From positions 1 to 50,883 of IMG/VR virus record IMGVR_UViG_3300044960_000579: a stretch of 50,883 bases of DNA. One strand, 5' to 3'. The stretch's first letter is position 1. Each line of letters starts with the position of its first letter. The notes below the pieces were generated by a model. The model ran no database searches. It saw only the letters and a list, made by a program, of their open reading frames with translations, and was not told the DNA's origin. The stretch is from a virus. The position numbers and the translations under genes are program-made. This document shows, in pieces, positions 36,752-46,113 of the stretch.

Positions 36752-39181
36752 CTAGCTCATGTATCCCTCACGCCAGAGAATCTGGATCTCCACTGACCCG
36801 ATCGCAGGCTCCTCGTAGTACCAGGTGCTCGCACCTGGCGGGAGTGGGAGCCAGACCGGCGCCATCCGCCCATCGAGAACCCCGTCGTTGTTGGGATCAT
36901 CAGGGTAATAGAGAATCCGGCAAGCCCAGGGCGCCTCACGGTTGAACAGCAGTGGTCCACCGAGCGAGAGTGGTCCACCGTTATAGGTGCGCACCCGCCC
37001 GTTCTCGCAATCGACCTCAATGACATTGCCGGTGTTCTGGCCGAGGAACACGTAATGCCCCTCGCCGCCGAAAATCAGCCGCTGGTGCCCAAACGAGGCA
37101 GTGAGCCCGGTGCGCAACGTCCCAGCGAGGTGATAGACGCTTTCCTCTGCCGACAGGGCGCCGAACTGGATCGACGCCGGGTCCACCTGCACCTCTAGCC
37201 GGGAATTCCAGCGCACACGCAGTTCGTCCGTTGCCGCCGCGCTGGTAGCAACCTCCACGCCGTCTGCCGGGATCGCCGCCATGATGATTTGGGTTGGGTT
37301 GCCGTCAGGATCGCGCAGGTTGTAAAACGCCGTCGCCACGGTCGTGAAGCTGGTGCGACGCGTACTATCCTCCAGGATCGTCTGCCAGTCGAGATTGCCA
37401 TCGGCCCGGACCGCGACGATAAAGTCCCCAATTCCGTTCGTCGCGCCCGGCGCAGAGTTCGTATTCAGCATCCGGTAATCGAAACGCACCCCCGTCAGAC
37501 CGAGCTGGGAAATGAAGGTGACACCGTTCCCGAGTCCCTCCTCACTGTAGGTGCGCGGCGATTGCCGGCGAAGCCGGGCCTCCAACCCAGTCTGAAAAAA
37601 ACTGTTATGGACACCAACGGGGCCGAGATCGACGTAACTGAGCTGCGTCCAATCGTCGTTGCCGCCAACCGGATAGGTGTCCCGCTGCCAGCCACCGACG
37701 CAGAAATCGCCGAACGCCATCTGGGTCGGTTTGGAGTAGAACCGGTTGATCTGCCAGCCGCCACGGTGTCGAACGGTGAGCGATCCCGCGTCGAAATCGG
37801 TTGTGCCCACCGCCCACGCGTAGTGCCCGTACCGCTCGACCGCGTACACGCTGGTCGTATCGGGCGTCGTCGTCCAGGCCGGAGAGACGGTGAACGAGGT
37901 CGCGGTGTTCGTGCTTATCGTCCGGCTCTGACCGGCGCCGGTTCCGGAGAGGATCGTGATCGTCCCACCAGCGAATTCGTTCGTCGCCAAACTCAGACTG
38001 CTATCCGTGAGCGAGGTACTCGTTGCCGAGCTCGCGATCCCGCCATGGACCATCCAGCCGGACCGCCAGAGACAGTATTTGCTGGTCGCATCAGGCGTCG
38101 TCGTCCAGGCCCGTTCCACCGTGATCTGCGTCGCGGTATTGGCGCTGATCCGGCGCCGCTGGCCAGCACCGGTGCCGCTGACGATCTGGAGGAACCCGCC
38201 GATCCAGTAGCTGGCCGGCCAGTTTTTGCCTGTATCGTTGAGCGTTGTGCTCGTGTTGCCTCCGGTGCTCGTCCCATTGTCCCCGGTCAGGTCGACCGCG
38301 CAATAATCACCGTCAACCGTTGTCCGGTCACTCAGTGTTTTCGGGGCACCGGCACTAGCGTTGCCATAGACGATTTCCAAATCGACCGACTCGCCAGCCG
38401 GGATCTCTGGGTGCACGACGACGAAAGTACGCCCCGTGTTCCAGTTGATGAGCGTCCGCGCCAACATCTTGCCATACAGCACCACGCGGAGATCGTTACC
38501 GTTTGCCAGCGCCTTGCCCGAGCTGACCAGTCCGGTCGTATCCCCGAGGTCGAGAAAGATCGGTTCGAGCCCGTTCCAATCACGCGTCGTGAGGTTCGTG
38601 ACCCGCAGCATCCGGCGGTAACGCCAGCCGACCGTCGACGTCCCGGTCGAGCGCTGCCCGCCCGGCGCCATGCAGAAACGAATCACTGGGAAGGACCGCG
38701 CTTTCCCACTGTTCGTCAACGCTAGCGAGGCCGGTGACGATGAGACGGTAAATACGCCTGGATCGGTATAGGTCAACCGGCGCCAGGTGTCGCTGACGGC
38801 GACAAGCTCGACCTCGAGAGCGGTCACCTCGTCGCGCTCGATGAACCGGTACGTCTCAACAACCGCGTCGACAGCGAGCGTCGCCTCCAGAGTCCCGTCA
38901 CCATCGAGGTCGAACAGAGCCTGCAACTCTCGGGGCTCATCGTTCGCTGGATCGAGGAGACTCAACGCCGTCTGTAGCGACGGCAACACCGCGTTGCCGG
39001 GGAGCGGGAGAATCTCGATCGTGAGCCGGCGACCGCCAAAACTGCGCCCAGCGTACAGGCCGGCCGGTCCAGGCCGGTCGTAGATTTGAGCCCGGGCATC
39101 GATGCCCTCCCGGTCAGGGAGGAATCCGGCCACCAGGTTCGCGGCGCTAAACGATTTGCCGTTATAGCTGATCGGTCTCAC
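36752..39181 (-). CDS. Distal tail (Dit)-like protein with inserted DUF2341-like domain
   Basis: An 809-residue protein. The N-terminus (RPISYNGKSFSAANLVAGFL ... YAGRSFGGRRLTIEILPL) is a phage tail-component start. Residues about 180-270 (WRYRRMLRVTNLTTRDWNGLEPIFLDL ... GNDLRVVLYGKM ... GRTFVVVHPEIPAGESVDLEIVYGN) resemble DUF2341, a carbohydrate- or ligand-binding insertion. A Ser/Thr-rich repeat region (SGTGAGQSRTISTNTATSFTVSPAWTTTPD) follows. The C-terminal end returns to a Dit-like fold. Located between tape measure and hub genes. Confidence 0.7.
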   Translation of the reverse strand: MRPISYNGKSFSAANLVAGFLPDREGIDARAQIYDRPGPAGLYAGRSFGGRRLTIEILPLPGNAVLPSLQTALSLLDPANDEPRELQALFDLDGDGTLEATLAVDAVVETYRFIERDEVTALEVELVAVSDTWRRLTYTDPGVFTVSSSPASLALTNSGKARSFPVIRFCMAPGGQRSTGTSTVGWRYRRMLRVTNLTTRDWNGLEPIFLDLGDTTGLVSSGKALANGNDLRVVLYGKMLARTLINWNTGRTFVVVHPEIPAGESVDLEIVYGNASAGAPKTLSDRTTVDGDYCAVDLTGDNGTSTGGNTSTTLNDTGKNWPASYWIGGFLQIVSGTGAGQRRRISANTATQITVERAWTTTPDATSKYCLWRSGWMVHGGIASSATSTSLTDSSLSLATNEFAGGTITILSGTGAGQSRTISTNTATSFTVSPAWTTTPDTTSVYAVERYGHYAWAVGTTDFDAGSLTVRHRGGWQINRFYSKPTQMAFGDFCVGGWQRDTYPVGGNDDWTQLSYVDLGPVGVHNSFFQTGLEARLRRQSPRTYSEEGLGNGVTFISQLGLTGVRFDYRMLNTNSAPGATNGIGDFIVAVRADGNLDWQTILEDSTRRTSFTTVATAFYNLRDPDGNPTQIIMAAIPADGVEVATSAAATDELRVRWNSRLEVQVDPASIQFGALSAEESVYHLAGTLRTGLTASFGHQRLIFGGEGHYVFLGQNTGNVIEVDCENGRVRTYNGGPLSLGGPLLFNREAPWACRILYYPDDPNNDGVLDGRMAPVWLPLPPGASTWYYEEPAIGSVEIQILWREGYMS

Positions 39182-42100
39182 CGCCGCACCTCACTCCGGC
39201 GGTATTTCGCGAGCTCACGGCCAAACGCCACCGGATCGTTGGCCACAACCGTTACCGGCCCCGTGATCACCACATCGCCGCTCCCCCGGCTCATCCGCCG
39301 GAGCCGGCTCTCTGTTGCCGGGTGCGCAAGCACCTGCGCACCGGCCGGGAGATGAACAAGCTCACGCCCAGCCTCTCCAACCACCGCCATCGTGCCGCTG
39401 CTGGTCATACCGACGGCCGCGTGCGGGAACGACGGATAGGCGGGTTCGTGCGTCACCGTTCCGCCGGTTGCGTACGGCTGAAAGCCCCCGAGCCCACGGA
39501 CATTCTCGACCCCGACATAGACGGTTCCCACGTAGCTACCGTCAATCGCGTTGACCGCCGTCCAGAACGGGGTGGTGTTCGCGACCACGGACACCGACGC
39601 CGTCGTCCCATCAAGATCGTCCATCGCCTTTTTCGTTTGCGCGATTTTCTGCCTGGCCTCGTTCTCCAAATATTTGACGGTAATCTCCAAGTCCGGTTTC
39701 CCGTCGATCAGGTCGATCGCGATAGCCAAGTCCTCTAGGTTCCGGTTCGTTTTATCGAGCAACTCATTGATCGATTCACCCTCAGGGAAATTGACGGTCA
39801 CGGTTCCGTCGGCGCCGACCGAGATCAGCCCGAGATCCTCCAGCATCGCCTTTAGCACCGGGTCGGCCGCGACCGCTCCCTGGATGATCCGCGTCGCTGT
39901 CTCCTCACCGGCCGCCCCGAGTTCCCCATACGCCGCTTGGGTCGCGAGCATGACGGCCTGCTGCGCTTTCATCGACTCGGTAGCGTCCATAAACCCGAGC
40001 GTAATCATCTGCTGCTTGGCATCCATGCGGGAAATGTCAGCGATCAGCTCGGTATATTGCTCATGCGCCTCATCGAGCAGCGGCAATTGTTTCGCCCGGA
40101 TCCGGTTGAGGTTTTCCTCGATCTCCGCCTGACGCTGCTGAATCCGATAGCCGGCCTCGACGGCCATGTTGTACCGTTTCTGGCTGATAAACCCCTTGGC
40201 CAGCATATCGTCGATCTCGGCGTAGACCCCCGGCTCGCCGACGAGATTTTTGGCGATCTCCACCGCGTCTTCGCCACGGCGCTGGAGCTGGTCCACCTGG
40301 GCGTAGATACGGAGCACAGCGTCAAGGGCCTCGGTCCGTCCCTGCATCTCCGCAGCGAGGCCAATGGCCTTATCAGCGCCAACGACCGGGAGATCAAACG
40401 GACGGAGCGCCTGAGCAACCGTGTTCAAAACGCCAAGCTCATTCGCGTATTCGCGCAGCTGCAGGCGAGCCTGGACGTAGGCGTCGATCTGCTGCTTGAT
40501 GAAGGCGTTGACCTTTTCCTGCTCCGCGGCCCAATCGGCCTCCGCCTGCCGGGCTCGCGCCGAGCCGTCGCGCAACAGATCATAACCACGCGCGTGATCT
40601 TCAACCGCCTGCTCTCCAGCACGGTGCGCCGCGACCGTCGCGTACAACTGGTTCGTCACCGCCTGGAGGTGAATCTCCTCGCGACGCAACGCCTCGTTCA
40701 GGCCAAGGACGGCACGTTCAAACTGCTCCAGGCTGATTTTTCCATCCTGGTACGCGTGCCACGTCGCCAGCAGCGCCTCCCGGTAGCCATCTGCATGGGG
40801 CACCGAGGCCTTCAGAATATGCGCGATCGCATCGAGAACCTTCTGATTCTCAGCAGCCGGCTCGGTGAGGCTGCTGAGCGCTTTCCCGTAGGCCTCGATC
40901 GCCTTCGCCGAGACCGTTGCCTCCTGGCCGATTTTTTTGATTCCCTCGGCTGACGAGGTCGCCATCCGGTTCAGATCAGGCAGCGTTTGTGCGATGTCCT
41001 GGATCGCCTGCATGAGCTGCGGGAGTGTGATTCGCCCCTCCTGGAACATCTGGAACAGCCGGCTCACTGCGTCCCGCGCTCCAGCGGCGGCCGGCCCCGT
41101 ATCGTTGAGGATCGCGTTGAGCGCGGACAACGTCTCTGCCTGCTCGCGCTCTGCCGTTTTCGCATCACCGAAAACGTCGATCAGCTGCTCGATCTGGGAA
41201 ATCTGTTCCTCAACTGCGGCAATCTGGCGATCGATTGCCTCCAGTTCCTCAGTTGAGGTGACGCCGAGTCGCCGCTGCTGCAAATCAAGCAATTGCGTGT
41301 TCAGATCTTCGAGTTTCTGGCCGAGGTTGTCGAACGGCGCAAACGCAGCCTCAAACTGCGCCTGCCAGGAGGTGCCGAGTAGAGACCTCGGATCGGCTGC
41401 TTCCGCAAGCTGACGAATGCTTTGGGCGAGATCATCACTCGCTTTCTGCGCACGCGCCGCGGCCTCGCCGTAGCTTTCCGTCAGCGCGTCGGCAAGCGCG
41501 ATCACACCGGCAACCGCCGCCCCAGCCGCGAGCACGAGCCCTGCCGGACCAAGCGCCGTCACAAATCCCGTCAACGCCGGCGTCGCCGCCCGGATCCCGC
41601 TCACAAGTTGCGTAATCCCTGCGGTGGCCAGGCCAACCTGCAACGCCTGCTGGGAAAGCGCCGCCGCCATCTGTCCGGCAGGACCGGTTGCCGCCGCGAA
41701 TTCCTGGGCCAGGTCCTGCACCCGGTTCATCAGCTGCTGCGTCCGGCCGGCAGCGGTCTCGGCTCGCTCGGCCGCCAGTCCCTGCGCATAGGCTGCCTGG
41801 CGCAGCAGTGCCTGGAACCGGATCTGCCCCTTCTCGGCATCCGTTGTCGATTTGCTCATCCGGTCGATGCCGAGCGCGGTGTCGTTGAGCGTGAGCCCGA
41901 GAAACTCAGCCGACTCAGCCTCTCCCCGCATCGCTGCCTGGATCCGCTCTGCGGCAGAGACGAGGTCGATCCCCTTCGCCGCCGCCAGGTCGGCTGAGAC
42001 CTTGATCAGCGTTTTGATCTGCTCGGTGGTGAACCCGTAATTCTGGGCGAGTGTCGCAAAACTCGCTGCCGCCTCGCGGGCAGCATCGTTCGAGAACGAC

Positions 42101-42480
42101 GTCGTGCGCTGCAGATCCTCAGCAAATTGCAGAAGCTCATCTGCCGCCGCGCCATATTGCCGGCTCAGAACCGCGATCTGCCGTTCCTGATCAACGGCGG
42201 CACGGGATGCCATGACGAAATTCGCGCCCAGCACGGCGAGGCCGACCTTGAGGTCTGACAGCGTTCCCTTGAGGCCTTTCGCCTCGCGATCCGTCCGGTC
42301 GAGGCCACGAGCAGCCGCCTCCAGCGCCTTTGTTGCCTGAGCAGATTCACGTTCTAGGCTGTCCATGACGCGGCGGACGCCGTCAACGTCACCACTCGTC
42401 GCCTCAGCCGCCTTGCCGATGCGCTGGAAAACGGGCGTCACCCCATCAGTCGCCGTGAGTTTGATTGCAACGTCGCTCAT
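39178..42480 (-). CDS. Tape measure protein
   Basis: At 1100 residues it is the longest gene, as expected for a protein that sets tail length. Long coiled-coil stretches alternate with a hydrophobic, Ala/Gly-rich segment at about 285-335 (ATAGITQLVSGIRAATPALT, then GLVLAAGAAVAGVIALADAL). The C-terminus has a GxxP-type bead region. A coiled piece near residues 390-413 (LLDLQQRRLGVTSTEELEAI) is echoed in a small gene on the opposite strand at 42510. Overlaps the Dit gene by 4 nt. Confidence 0.9.
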   Translation of the reverse strand: MSDVAIKLTATDGVTPVFQRIGKAAEATSGDVDGVRRVMDSLERESAQATKALEAAARGLDRTDREAKGLKGTLSDLKVGLAVLGANFVMASRAAVDQERQIAVLSRQYGAAADELLQFAEDLQRTTSFSNDAAREAAASFATLAQNYGFTTEQIKTLIKVSADLAAAKGIDLVSAAERIQAAMRGEAESAEFLGLTLNDTALGIDRMSKSTTDAEKGQIRFQALLRQAAYAQGLAAERAETAAGRTQQLMNRVQDLAQEFAAATGPAGQMAAALSQQALQVGLATAGITQLVSGIRAATPALTGFVTALGPAGLVLAAGAAVAGVIALADALTESYGEAAARAQKASDDLAQSIRQLAEAADPRSLLGTSWQAQFEAAFAPFDNLGQKLEDLNTQLLDLQQRRLGVTSTEELEAIDRQIAAVEEQISQIEQLIDVFGDAKTAEREQAETLSALNAILNDTGPAAAGARDAVSRLFQMFQEGRITLPQLMQAIQDIAQTLPDLNRMATSSAEGIKKIGQEATVSAKAIEAYGKALSSLTEPAAENQKVLDAIAHILKASVPHADGYREALLATWHAYQDGKISLEQFERAVLGLNEALRREEIHLQAVTNQLYATVAAHRAGEQAVEDHARGYDLLRDGSARARQAEADWAAEQEKVNAFIKQQIDAYVQARLQLREYANELGVLNTVAQALRPFDLPVVGADKAIGLAAEMQGRTEALDAVLRIYAQVDQLQRRGEDAVEIAKNLVGEPGVYAEIDDMLAKGFISQKRYNMAVEAGYRIQQRQAEIEENLNRIRAKQLPLLDEAHEQYTELIADISRMDAKQQMITLGFMDATESMKAQQAVMLATQAAYGELGAAGEETATRIIQGAVAADPVLKAMLEDLGLISVGADGTVTVNFPEGESINELLDKTNRNLEDLAIAIDLIDGKPDLEITVKYLENEARQKIAQTKKAMDDLDGTTASVSVVANTTPFWTAVNAIDGSYVGTVYVGVENVRGLGGFQPYATGGTVTHEPAYPSFPHAAVGMTSSGTMAVVGEAGRELVHLPAGAQVLAHPATESRLRRMSRGSGDVVITGPVTVVANDPVAFGRELAKYRRSEVRR

Positions 42481-42509
42481 GCTAACATTCCCGAGAACGG
42501 AGGTGACGA

Positions 42510-42821
42510 ATGAGAATCGCTCTGACCACGCTGCTGGCGCTGCTGGCGCTGATCGTCACGGTTGGTATTTGGACCGCGCACCCCGAGCGCCGCAACGACC
42601 CAGATCCCGGCGTTCCCCCCGACGTGCGTCTGCTCGATCTGCAGGAGCGCCGGATTGGCGTCACCGAATTGGAGGACCTTGACCGGATCGATCGCGAGAT
42701 CGTCACTGTCCAGGCGCAGCTGACGGCCACGTCCCAGGCTGTGGGGACCCGTGCCGTTCCATTCCCGCACGCACCTGTCGTTCCTCCTCCAACGCACCAT
42801 AGAACGCCTCCTGCAGACTGA
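42510..42821 (+). CDS. Opposite-strand membrane protein with tape-measure-like segment
   Basis: A 103-residue gene on the plus strand inside the leftward tail operon, with GGAGG 7 nt before its ATG. The N-terminus is a membrane anchor (MRIALTTLLALLALIVTVGI). Residues about 40-72 (RLLDLQERRIGVTELEDLDR, then IDREIVTVQAQL) match the tape measure segment LLDLQQRRLGVTSTEELEAIDRQIAAVEEQIS. The C-terminal third is antisense to the assembly-chaperone gene. Function unknown. Confidence 0.6.
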   Translation: MRIALTTLLALLALIVTVGIWTAHPERRNDPDPGVPPDVRLLDLQERRIGVTELEDLDRIDREIVTVQAQLTATSQAVGTRAVPFPHAPVVPPPTHHRTPPAD

Positions 42822-42936
42822 GCACCAGGTACGCCTCGTCCGCCGGCCAGGCCCACCATTCCCACCAGCGCAGGTCTCGCGTGCTGATTCGCAATGCAAA
42901 TCCCAGCTCGGGTGGTGGCGTCGGCAATGGCCTCAC
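42703..42936 (-). CDS. Tail assembly chaperone, C-terminal-type partner
   Basis: A 77-residue protein with the Trp-rich pattern ISTRDLRWWEWWAWPADEAYLVLSLQEAFYGALEEERQ, as in tail assembly chaperone T-type partners encoded between the tail tube and tape measure genes. A GTG start overlaps the stop of the upstream gene (GTGA), so it is read by coupled initiation rather than by an obvious slippery frameshift. No slippery heptamer was seen. Confidence 0.6.
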   Translation of the reverse strand: MRPLPTPPPELGFALRISTRDLRWWEWWAWPADEAYLVLSLQEAFYGALEEERQVRAGMERHGSPQPGTWPSAAPGQ

Positions 42937-43574
42937 GGGGAATCCTCGCTGCTGCCGTTCGGCGTTGTCGCGCTGGACTCGGGCGAGAGCCCGGGCGTAC
43001 CGTTCGGTGGCAGCAACGAGTTCCCGGGTTTTTTTCCCTGCCGGTACGCATCCAGCACCTGGCGCTCTAGCCAGGCCATCGCCGTCGCCGGAAAGAACTC
43101 GAATACCTCCGGACCTGCCTCTGCCGGCGGCGGCACCGGTGGGTATCCGTCGTCATCCACCTGGCAGAGATTCCAGGCGCGAATGTACGGAGCCAGGAGC
43201 GCCGGCCGGCGCTGGCGAAGCCGTTCGAGTTCCTGGGCCATCCGATTGAGGATCCGATCCACGGCTTTGCGTTTCTCCAGCCACGCAATCGGATTCGCTA
43301 CGCCATCGATCTCGCCGGTTTGCTCTTCGAGTCGCTCTGCCTCGGCCTTGTACCGGTCGATAATCTCCTCGCGCTCACGATCGAGCTCGGCGAGCCGCTC
43401 AAGCAGGTTTGCCCGTTCGCCATTCGTCAGCGAACAGCGCACCTCGATCCAGAGCCCCGCAAAACCGCCAGACGCCACCTCAGGATCGCTGGCCTCCGCC
43501 ACCAACCGGACGTAGCGTTCGGCCGGGACGAACATCCCGGCCGGCATAACAGGTACGGCTGACTGCTGCATCAT
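42933..43574 (-). CDS. Tail assembly chaperone (G-type)
   Basis: A 213-residue helical protein with a strand-rich N-terminus (GMFVPAERYVRLVAEASDPE) and a long charged helix (LAELDREREEIIDRYKAEAERLEEQ), then a Pro/Ser-rich tail. The position between tail tube and tape measure genes is that of the chaperone that coats the tape measure protein. Its start overlaps a tiny upstream frame as ATGA. Confidence 0.65.
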   Translation of the reverse strand: MMQQSAVPVMPAGMFVPAERYVRLVAEASDPEVASGGFAGLWIEVRCSLTNGERANLLERLAELDREREEIIDRYKAEAERLEEQTGEIDGVANPIAWLEKRKAVDRILNRMAQELERLRQRRPALLAPYIRAWNLCQVDDDGYPPVPPPAEAGPEVFEFFPATAMAWLERQVLDAYRQGKKPGNSLLPPNGTPGLSPESSATTPNGSSEDSP

Positions 43575-43657
43575 GACTCCTCGGACGCCGGCGCTGCGAT
43601 GAGCGCGCCGGTCCTGCTATCGTCAACGAACACAACGGCACCACCCACGCCGGCCAC
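43571..43657 (-). CDS. Possible 28-residue small gene
   Basis: The gap between tail tube and chaperone genes is spanned by an open frame starting with GTG right after the tail-tube TAG and ending in TGA that overlaps the chaperone ATG. It encodes MAGVGGAVVFVDDSRTGALI followed by AAPASEES. No ribosome site is obvious; it may simply couple translation. Confidence 0.35.
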   Translation of the reverse strand: MAGVGGAVVFVDDSRTGALIAAPASEES

Positions 43658-44671
43658 CTACGGCAGCGTCGCCAGCGCATTGACCACCGAGATCTCGAAC
43701 GATTTGTTCGCCGTGCCATCAACGTAACCGGCGAAGCCGAACGTGGCGGTCAGGTTCGTGTCTCGGTTCCCCCGAGTCCACGAGCTCCAATAACCGTACA
43801 TGTCCACGCGCAAGCGTTTGTTGACGTTCGGCGAACCATGAATCTGTGTTCCGTCTCGCTCTAGCCGGATCATCCGCATGACCGGCGCGCTACTGCGGTA
43901 ATTCGCAAATTCGGTATCGTCATCGAACTCGAACGTGAATTGGGCATCGAGCAGCCGGGCGCCGCGTCCCACTTTGTTGGCAGCGACGAAATCGACATCC
44001 TCGGCAAACGCTTTGAACATGAGGTTATTCGTGATCGTGATCGACCAGTTGATCAGCTTCCCCTGGACCTGTGTCGTTCCGATCGTCCCCCCGGCCGAGT
44101 CAATGTACAGTTTCGTGCCCCGCGCCAGGATCACCTCGGTCGTCCGGTCGGTGAGACTGGCGAAGCTTGTCAGCGTCGTCAGGTCGCGAGCCATGATCTC
44201 GGCGTCGATCATCCAGCCCGGCTCCCGGTCATTATCGGGATCACCGCGCAGCGTGATGCTGTTGACCATGCACTGGCTGGAACGGTATTTGTTGTTCGTC
44301 TCGCCGAATTCGAGCGTAAACGATTTCAGATCATCAACGGCCATCGACGGCGTGAATTGGTAGGTATAGGCCGGTGGCGTGCCCCCATCGCTCGTACCGG
44401 TAACGCCGCCTTTCACCGCCATTTGGAGCCACCAGGGGAGATCCTCGAATGTCGCGATATCAACGGCATTGAATCCGACGCGCGCCCGGCCGGCAGCGAC
44501 GCGACGGCGTGGCTCGAACGTCCCGCTCGTGTCCTGGAATTCCATGAGCGGGCGCTCATAGGTCGGCGTGATCTGCGCGTAGACCTTGCGCGTGGCGGCG
44601 ACTGCCGTCCCCCGCGTCGTCTCCATTCCTGCTTGCGCTTGGAGGAGAATGACCTCGTTTGTCTGTGGCAT
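43658..44671 (-). CDS. Major tail tube protein
   Basis: A 337-residue beta-rich protein, typical for a siphophage tube: MPQTNEVILLQAQAGMETTRGTAVAATRKVYAQ, a conserved N-terminal extension, then repeated beta strands (TYQFTPSMAVDDLKSFTLEFGETNNKYRSSQCMVNSITLRGD) and the closing segment FEISVVNALATLP. It lies directly upstream of the assembly chaperones. Main component of the tail. Confidence 0.85.
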   Translation of the reverse strand: MPQTNEVILLQAQAGMETTRGTAVAATRKVYAQITPTYERPLMEFQDTSGTFEPRRRVAAGRARVGFNAVDIATFEDLPWWLQMAVKGGVTGTSDGGTPPAYTYQFTPSMAVDDLKSFTLEFGETNNKYRSSQCMVNSITLRGDPDNDREPGWMIDAEIMARDLTTLTSFASLTDRTTEVILARGTKLYIDSAGGTIGTTQVQGKLINWSITITNNLMFKAFAEDVDFVAANKVGRGARLLDAQFTFEFDDDTEFANYRSSAPVMRMIRLERDGTQIHGSPNVNKRLRVDMYGYWSSWTRGNRDTNLTATFGFAGYVDGTANKSFEISVVNALATLP

Positions 44672-44738
44672 GGCGAATCAGTCCCTTTCCTGGCACTGAT
44701 CCGCCCCGGGATGCTCGCCTCTGGCCCGTACGAGGGCG

Positions 44739-44978
44739 CTACTCACGTATGTGATCAGCCGGGCGGGACACGAACCCCCGCCGGCGCTTGCACCGATCGC
44801 AGACGGCCTCGACCCAGCCGTCGAACCGGGCGATCAGGATCAATTTCCCGCACCGGTGACACCGGTACTCGATGTATCCGCCCTCGACCGGCGCCGCCCA
44901 TTCCGGTTCCGACGATTGCACCGGCGGCCGAGCGCGATGCGCCGGTGGGCTCGCCATGGCTGGCCCCCGGCTAGCCAT
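44739..44978 (-). CDS. Com-like zinc-ribbon protein
   Basis: A 79-residue protein whose C-terminal half (YRCHRCGKLILIARFDGWVEAVCDRCKRRRGF) matches the pattern of phage Mu Com, a zinc-binding RNA-binding regulator of mom translation. No mom-like gene was recognised. ATG at 44978 overlaps the upstream stop; an in-frame later ATG at 44957 is possible. Confidence 0.65.
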   Translation of the reverse strand: MASRGPAMASPPAHRARPPVQSSEPEWAAPVEGGYIEYRCHRCGKLILIARFDGWVEAVCDRCKRRRGFVSRPADHIRE

Positions 44979-45216
44979 CTGCCCCGGCAGGGGTATTCCC
45001 GGTCTCACGCCGCTGTTTCACCGGGACGTAGAGACGCTTCCCCGCCGGCGAGTTCAATTTGGCCAGTTGCGCCTCGGTGAAGCCGGCGAGATCGGCCTCC
45101 GTCAGATCACGCGGCGGGAGCCCCTCATCCCCCCCGAACCACTCATACCAGCCGGGTCCACCTGGGTTCCAGACTCCTCGCCATTCGTACACGACCCGAT
45201 CGTTTCGCTCCGTCAT
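44971..45216 (-). CDS. Hypothetical 81-residue protein
   Basis: An acidic/aromatic protein (VVYEWRGVWNPGGPGWYEWFGGDEGLPPRDLTEADLAGFTEAQLAKLNSPAGKRLYV). No family recognised. In the connector-to-tail region and overlapping its neighbour by 8 nt. Confidence 0.5.
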   Translation of the reverse strand: MTERNDRVVYEWRGVWNPGGPGWYEWFGGDEGLPPRDLTEADLAGFTEAQLAKLNSPAGKRLYVPVKQRRETGNTPAGADG

Positions 45217-45225
45217 AGCTGCCTC

Positions 45226-45651
45226 CTAGCCCCACACCGTCGGCGCCTTCTCGCGAAGCACGATATCGAGATAGCACCCAGCGTAGGTTTTGTCGCGCCA
45301 GGAGATGATCCCAATCTCCCCGGCCGGTTCACCCACGTAGATGCCGTAGGAGAATCCGGCCGCAGCCAGCGTTTCAAAAATCGTCCGGGGCATGTCCGCG
45401 ACCGTAGCATCGAGATCAGCAGCAATGTCCCCGGTCCGCTCCGTGTCCAGGTAATAGATCCGGTAGGGATAGGTGAATACTGTCAGGTTCCCCGGCGTGA
45501 TTGCGTACGCCTGGGCCTCGGCGACGATCGCCGGCAAGCCAGACCCCGTTGGCGGGGTCTCCGGCGCCGGGACGTGCACATTTGCGGCCGGGACACCCGG
45601 CACTCCCTGGAGCGCCGTTTTCAGTTGTGCCCGCAACGCCGAGTGCGTCAT
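45226..45651 (-). CDS. Tail terminator-like protein
   Basis: A 141-residue alpha/beta protein beginning MTHSALRAQLKTALQGVPGV, with GSGLPAIVAEAQAYAITPGNLTVFTYPYRIYYLDT. It has the length and position of tail terminator (gpU-like) proteins, between the gp10-like gene and the tail tube. ATG at 45651 overlaps the upstream stop as ATGG/TGA; the family match is positional. Confidence 0.55.
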   Translation of the reverse strand: MTHSALRAQLKTALQGVPGVPAANVHVPAPETPPTGSGLPAIVAEAQAYAITPGNLTVFTYPYRIYYLDTERTGDIAADLDATVADMPRTIFETLAAAGFSYGIYVGEPAGEIGIISWRDKTYAGCYLDIVLREKAPTVWG

Positions 45652-46112
45652 GGTCCACCCTGCGCCCACCGCGCGATGCGCGCCATCGCCGCACGAAATT
45701 CTCCCTCAATCGCCGGAATGGCCCGCGCCAGTCCCCGCTCATTGAATCGCTGAGCCGGCGCCGGCCCGACGCGCTTACGGAAGAAAATCACGCCGTCAAT
45801 CTCGAACCGCAACGCTTTCGCCCGTTTCGCAACGACCGGTCCCCGGCCGTACGCCACCCATTTCGCGTAGGGCGCCAGCCAGCGAACGATGCCCTCGATC
45901 CGCCGGGCGAAGACGTTCGTCCGGACGTCGGTCTCGCGTGCCAACCGGCCCGTTTTATGCCGGATCAGGCTGTTCGCTGCCTGCCGGGCGTGTTCTGCGC
46001 TCCGCGCCATCGCCGTCGTGAGCTCGTTCATTACCACGCGGTCAGCACCCTGGTACTGGCGCGCGATCCGCCGGATCTGGCTGAAATCAATCGAGAAGGA
46101 CAACTCGGGCAT
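45648..46112 (-). CDS. HK97 gp10-like neck protein
   Basis: A 154-residue protein with the family's pattern: helical N-terminus (VVMNELTTAMARSAEHARQAANSLI), RHKTGRLARE near residue 51, then PYAKWVAYGRGPV and a C-terminal helix (ARAIPAIEGEFRAAMARIA). Such proteins complete the head-tail joining. Position in the connector block agrees. Confidence 0.8.
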   Translation of the reverse strand: MPELSFSIDFSQIRRIARQYQGADRVVMNELTTAMARSAEHARQAANSLIRHKTGRLARETDVRTNVFARRIEGIVRWLAPYAKWVAYGRGPVVAKRAKALRFEIDGVIFFRKRVGPAPAQRFNERGLARAIPAIEGEFRAAMARIARWAQGGP

Positions 46113-46113
46113 C

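Noticed and set aside
37289-38725. 478-codon plus-strand frame opposite the distal tail gene
   Set aside because: Antisense shadow; the minus-strand frame has clear tail-protein and DUF2341-like patterns.
42900-42960. Programmed frameshift between the two tail assembly chaperone genes
   Set aside because: No slippery heptamer seen; a GTGA overlap explains expression by coupled initiation.
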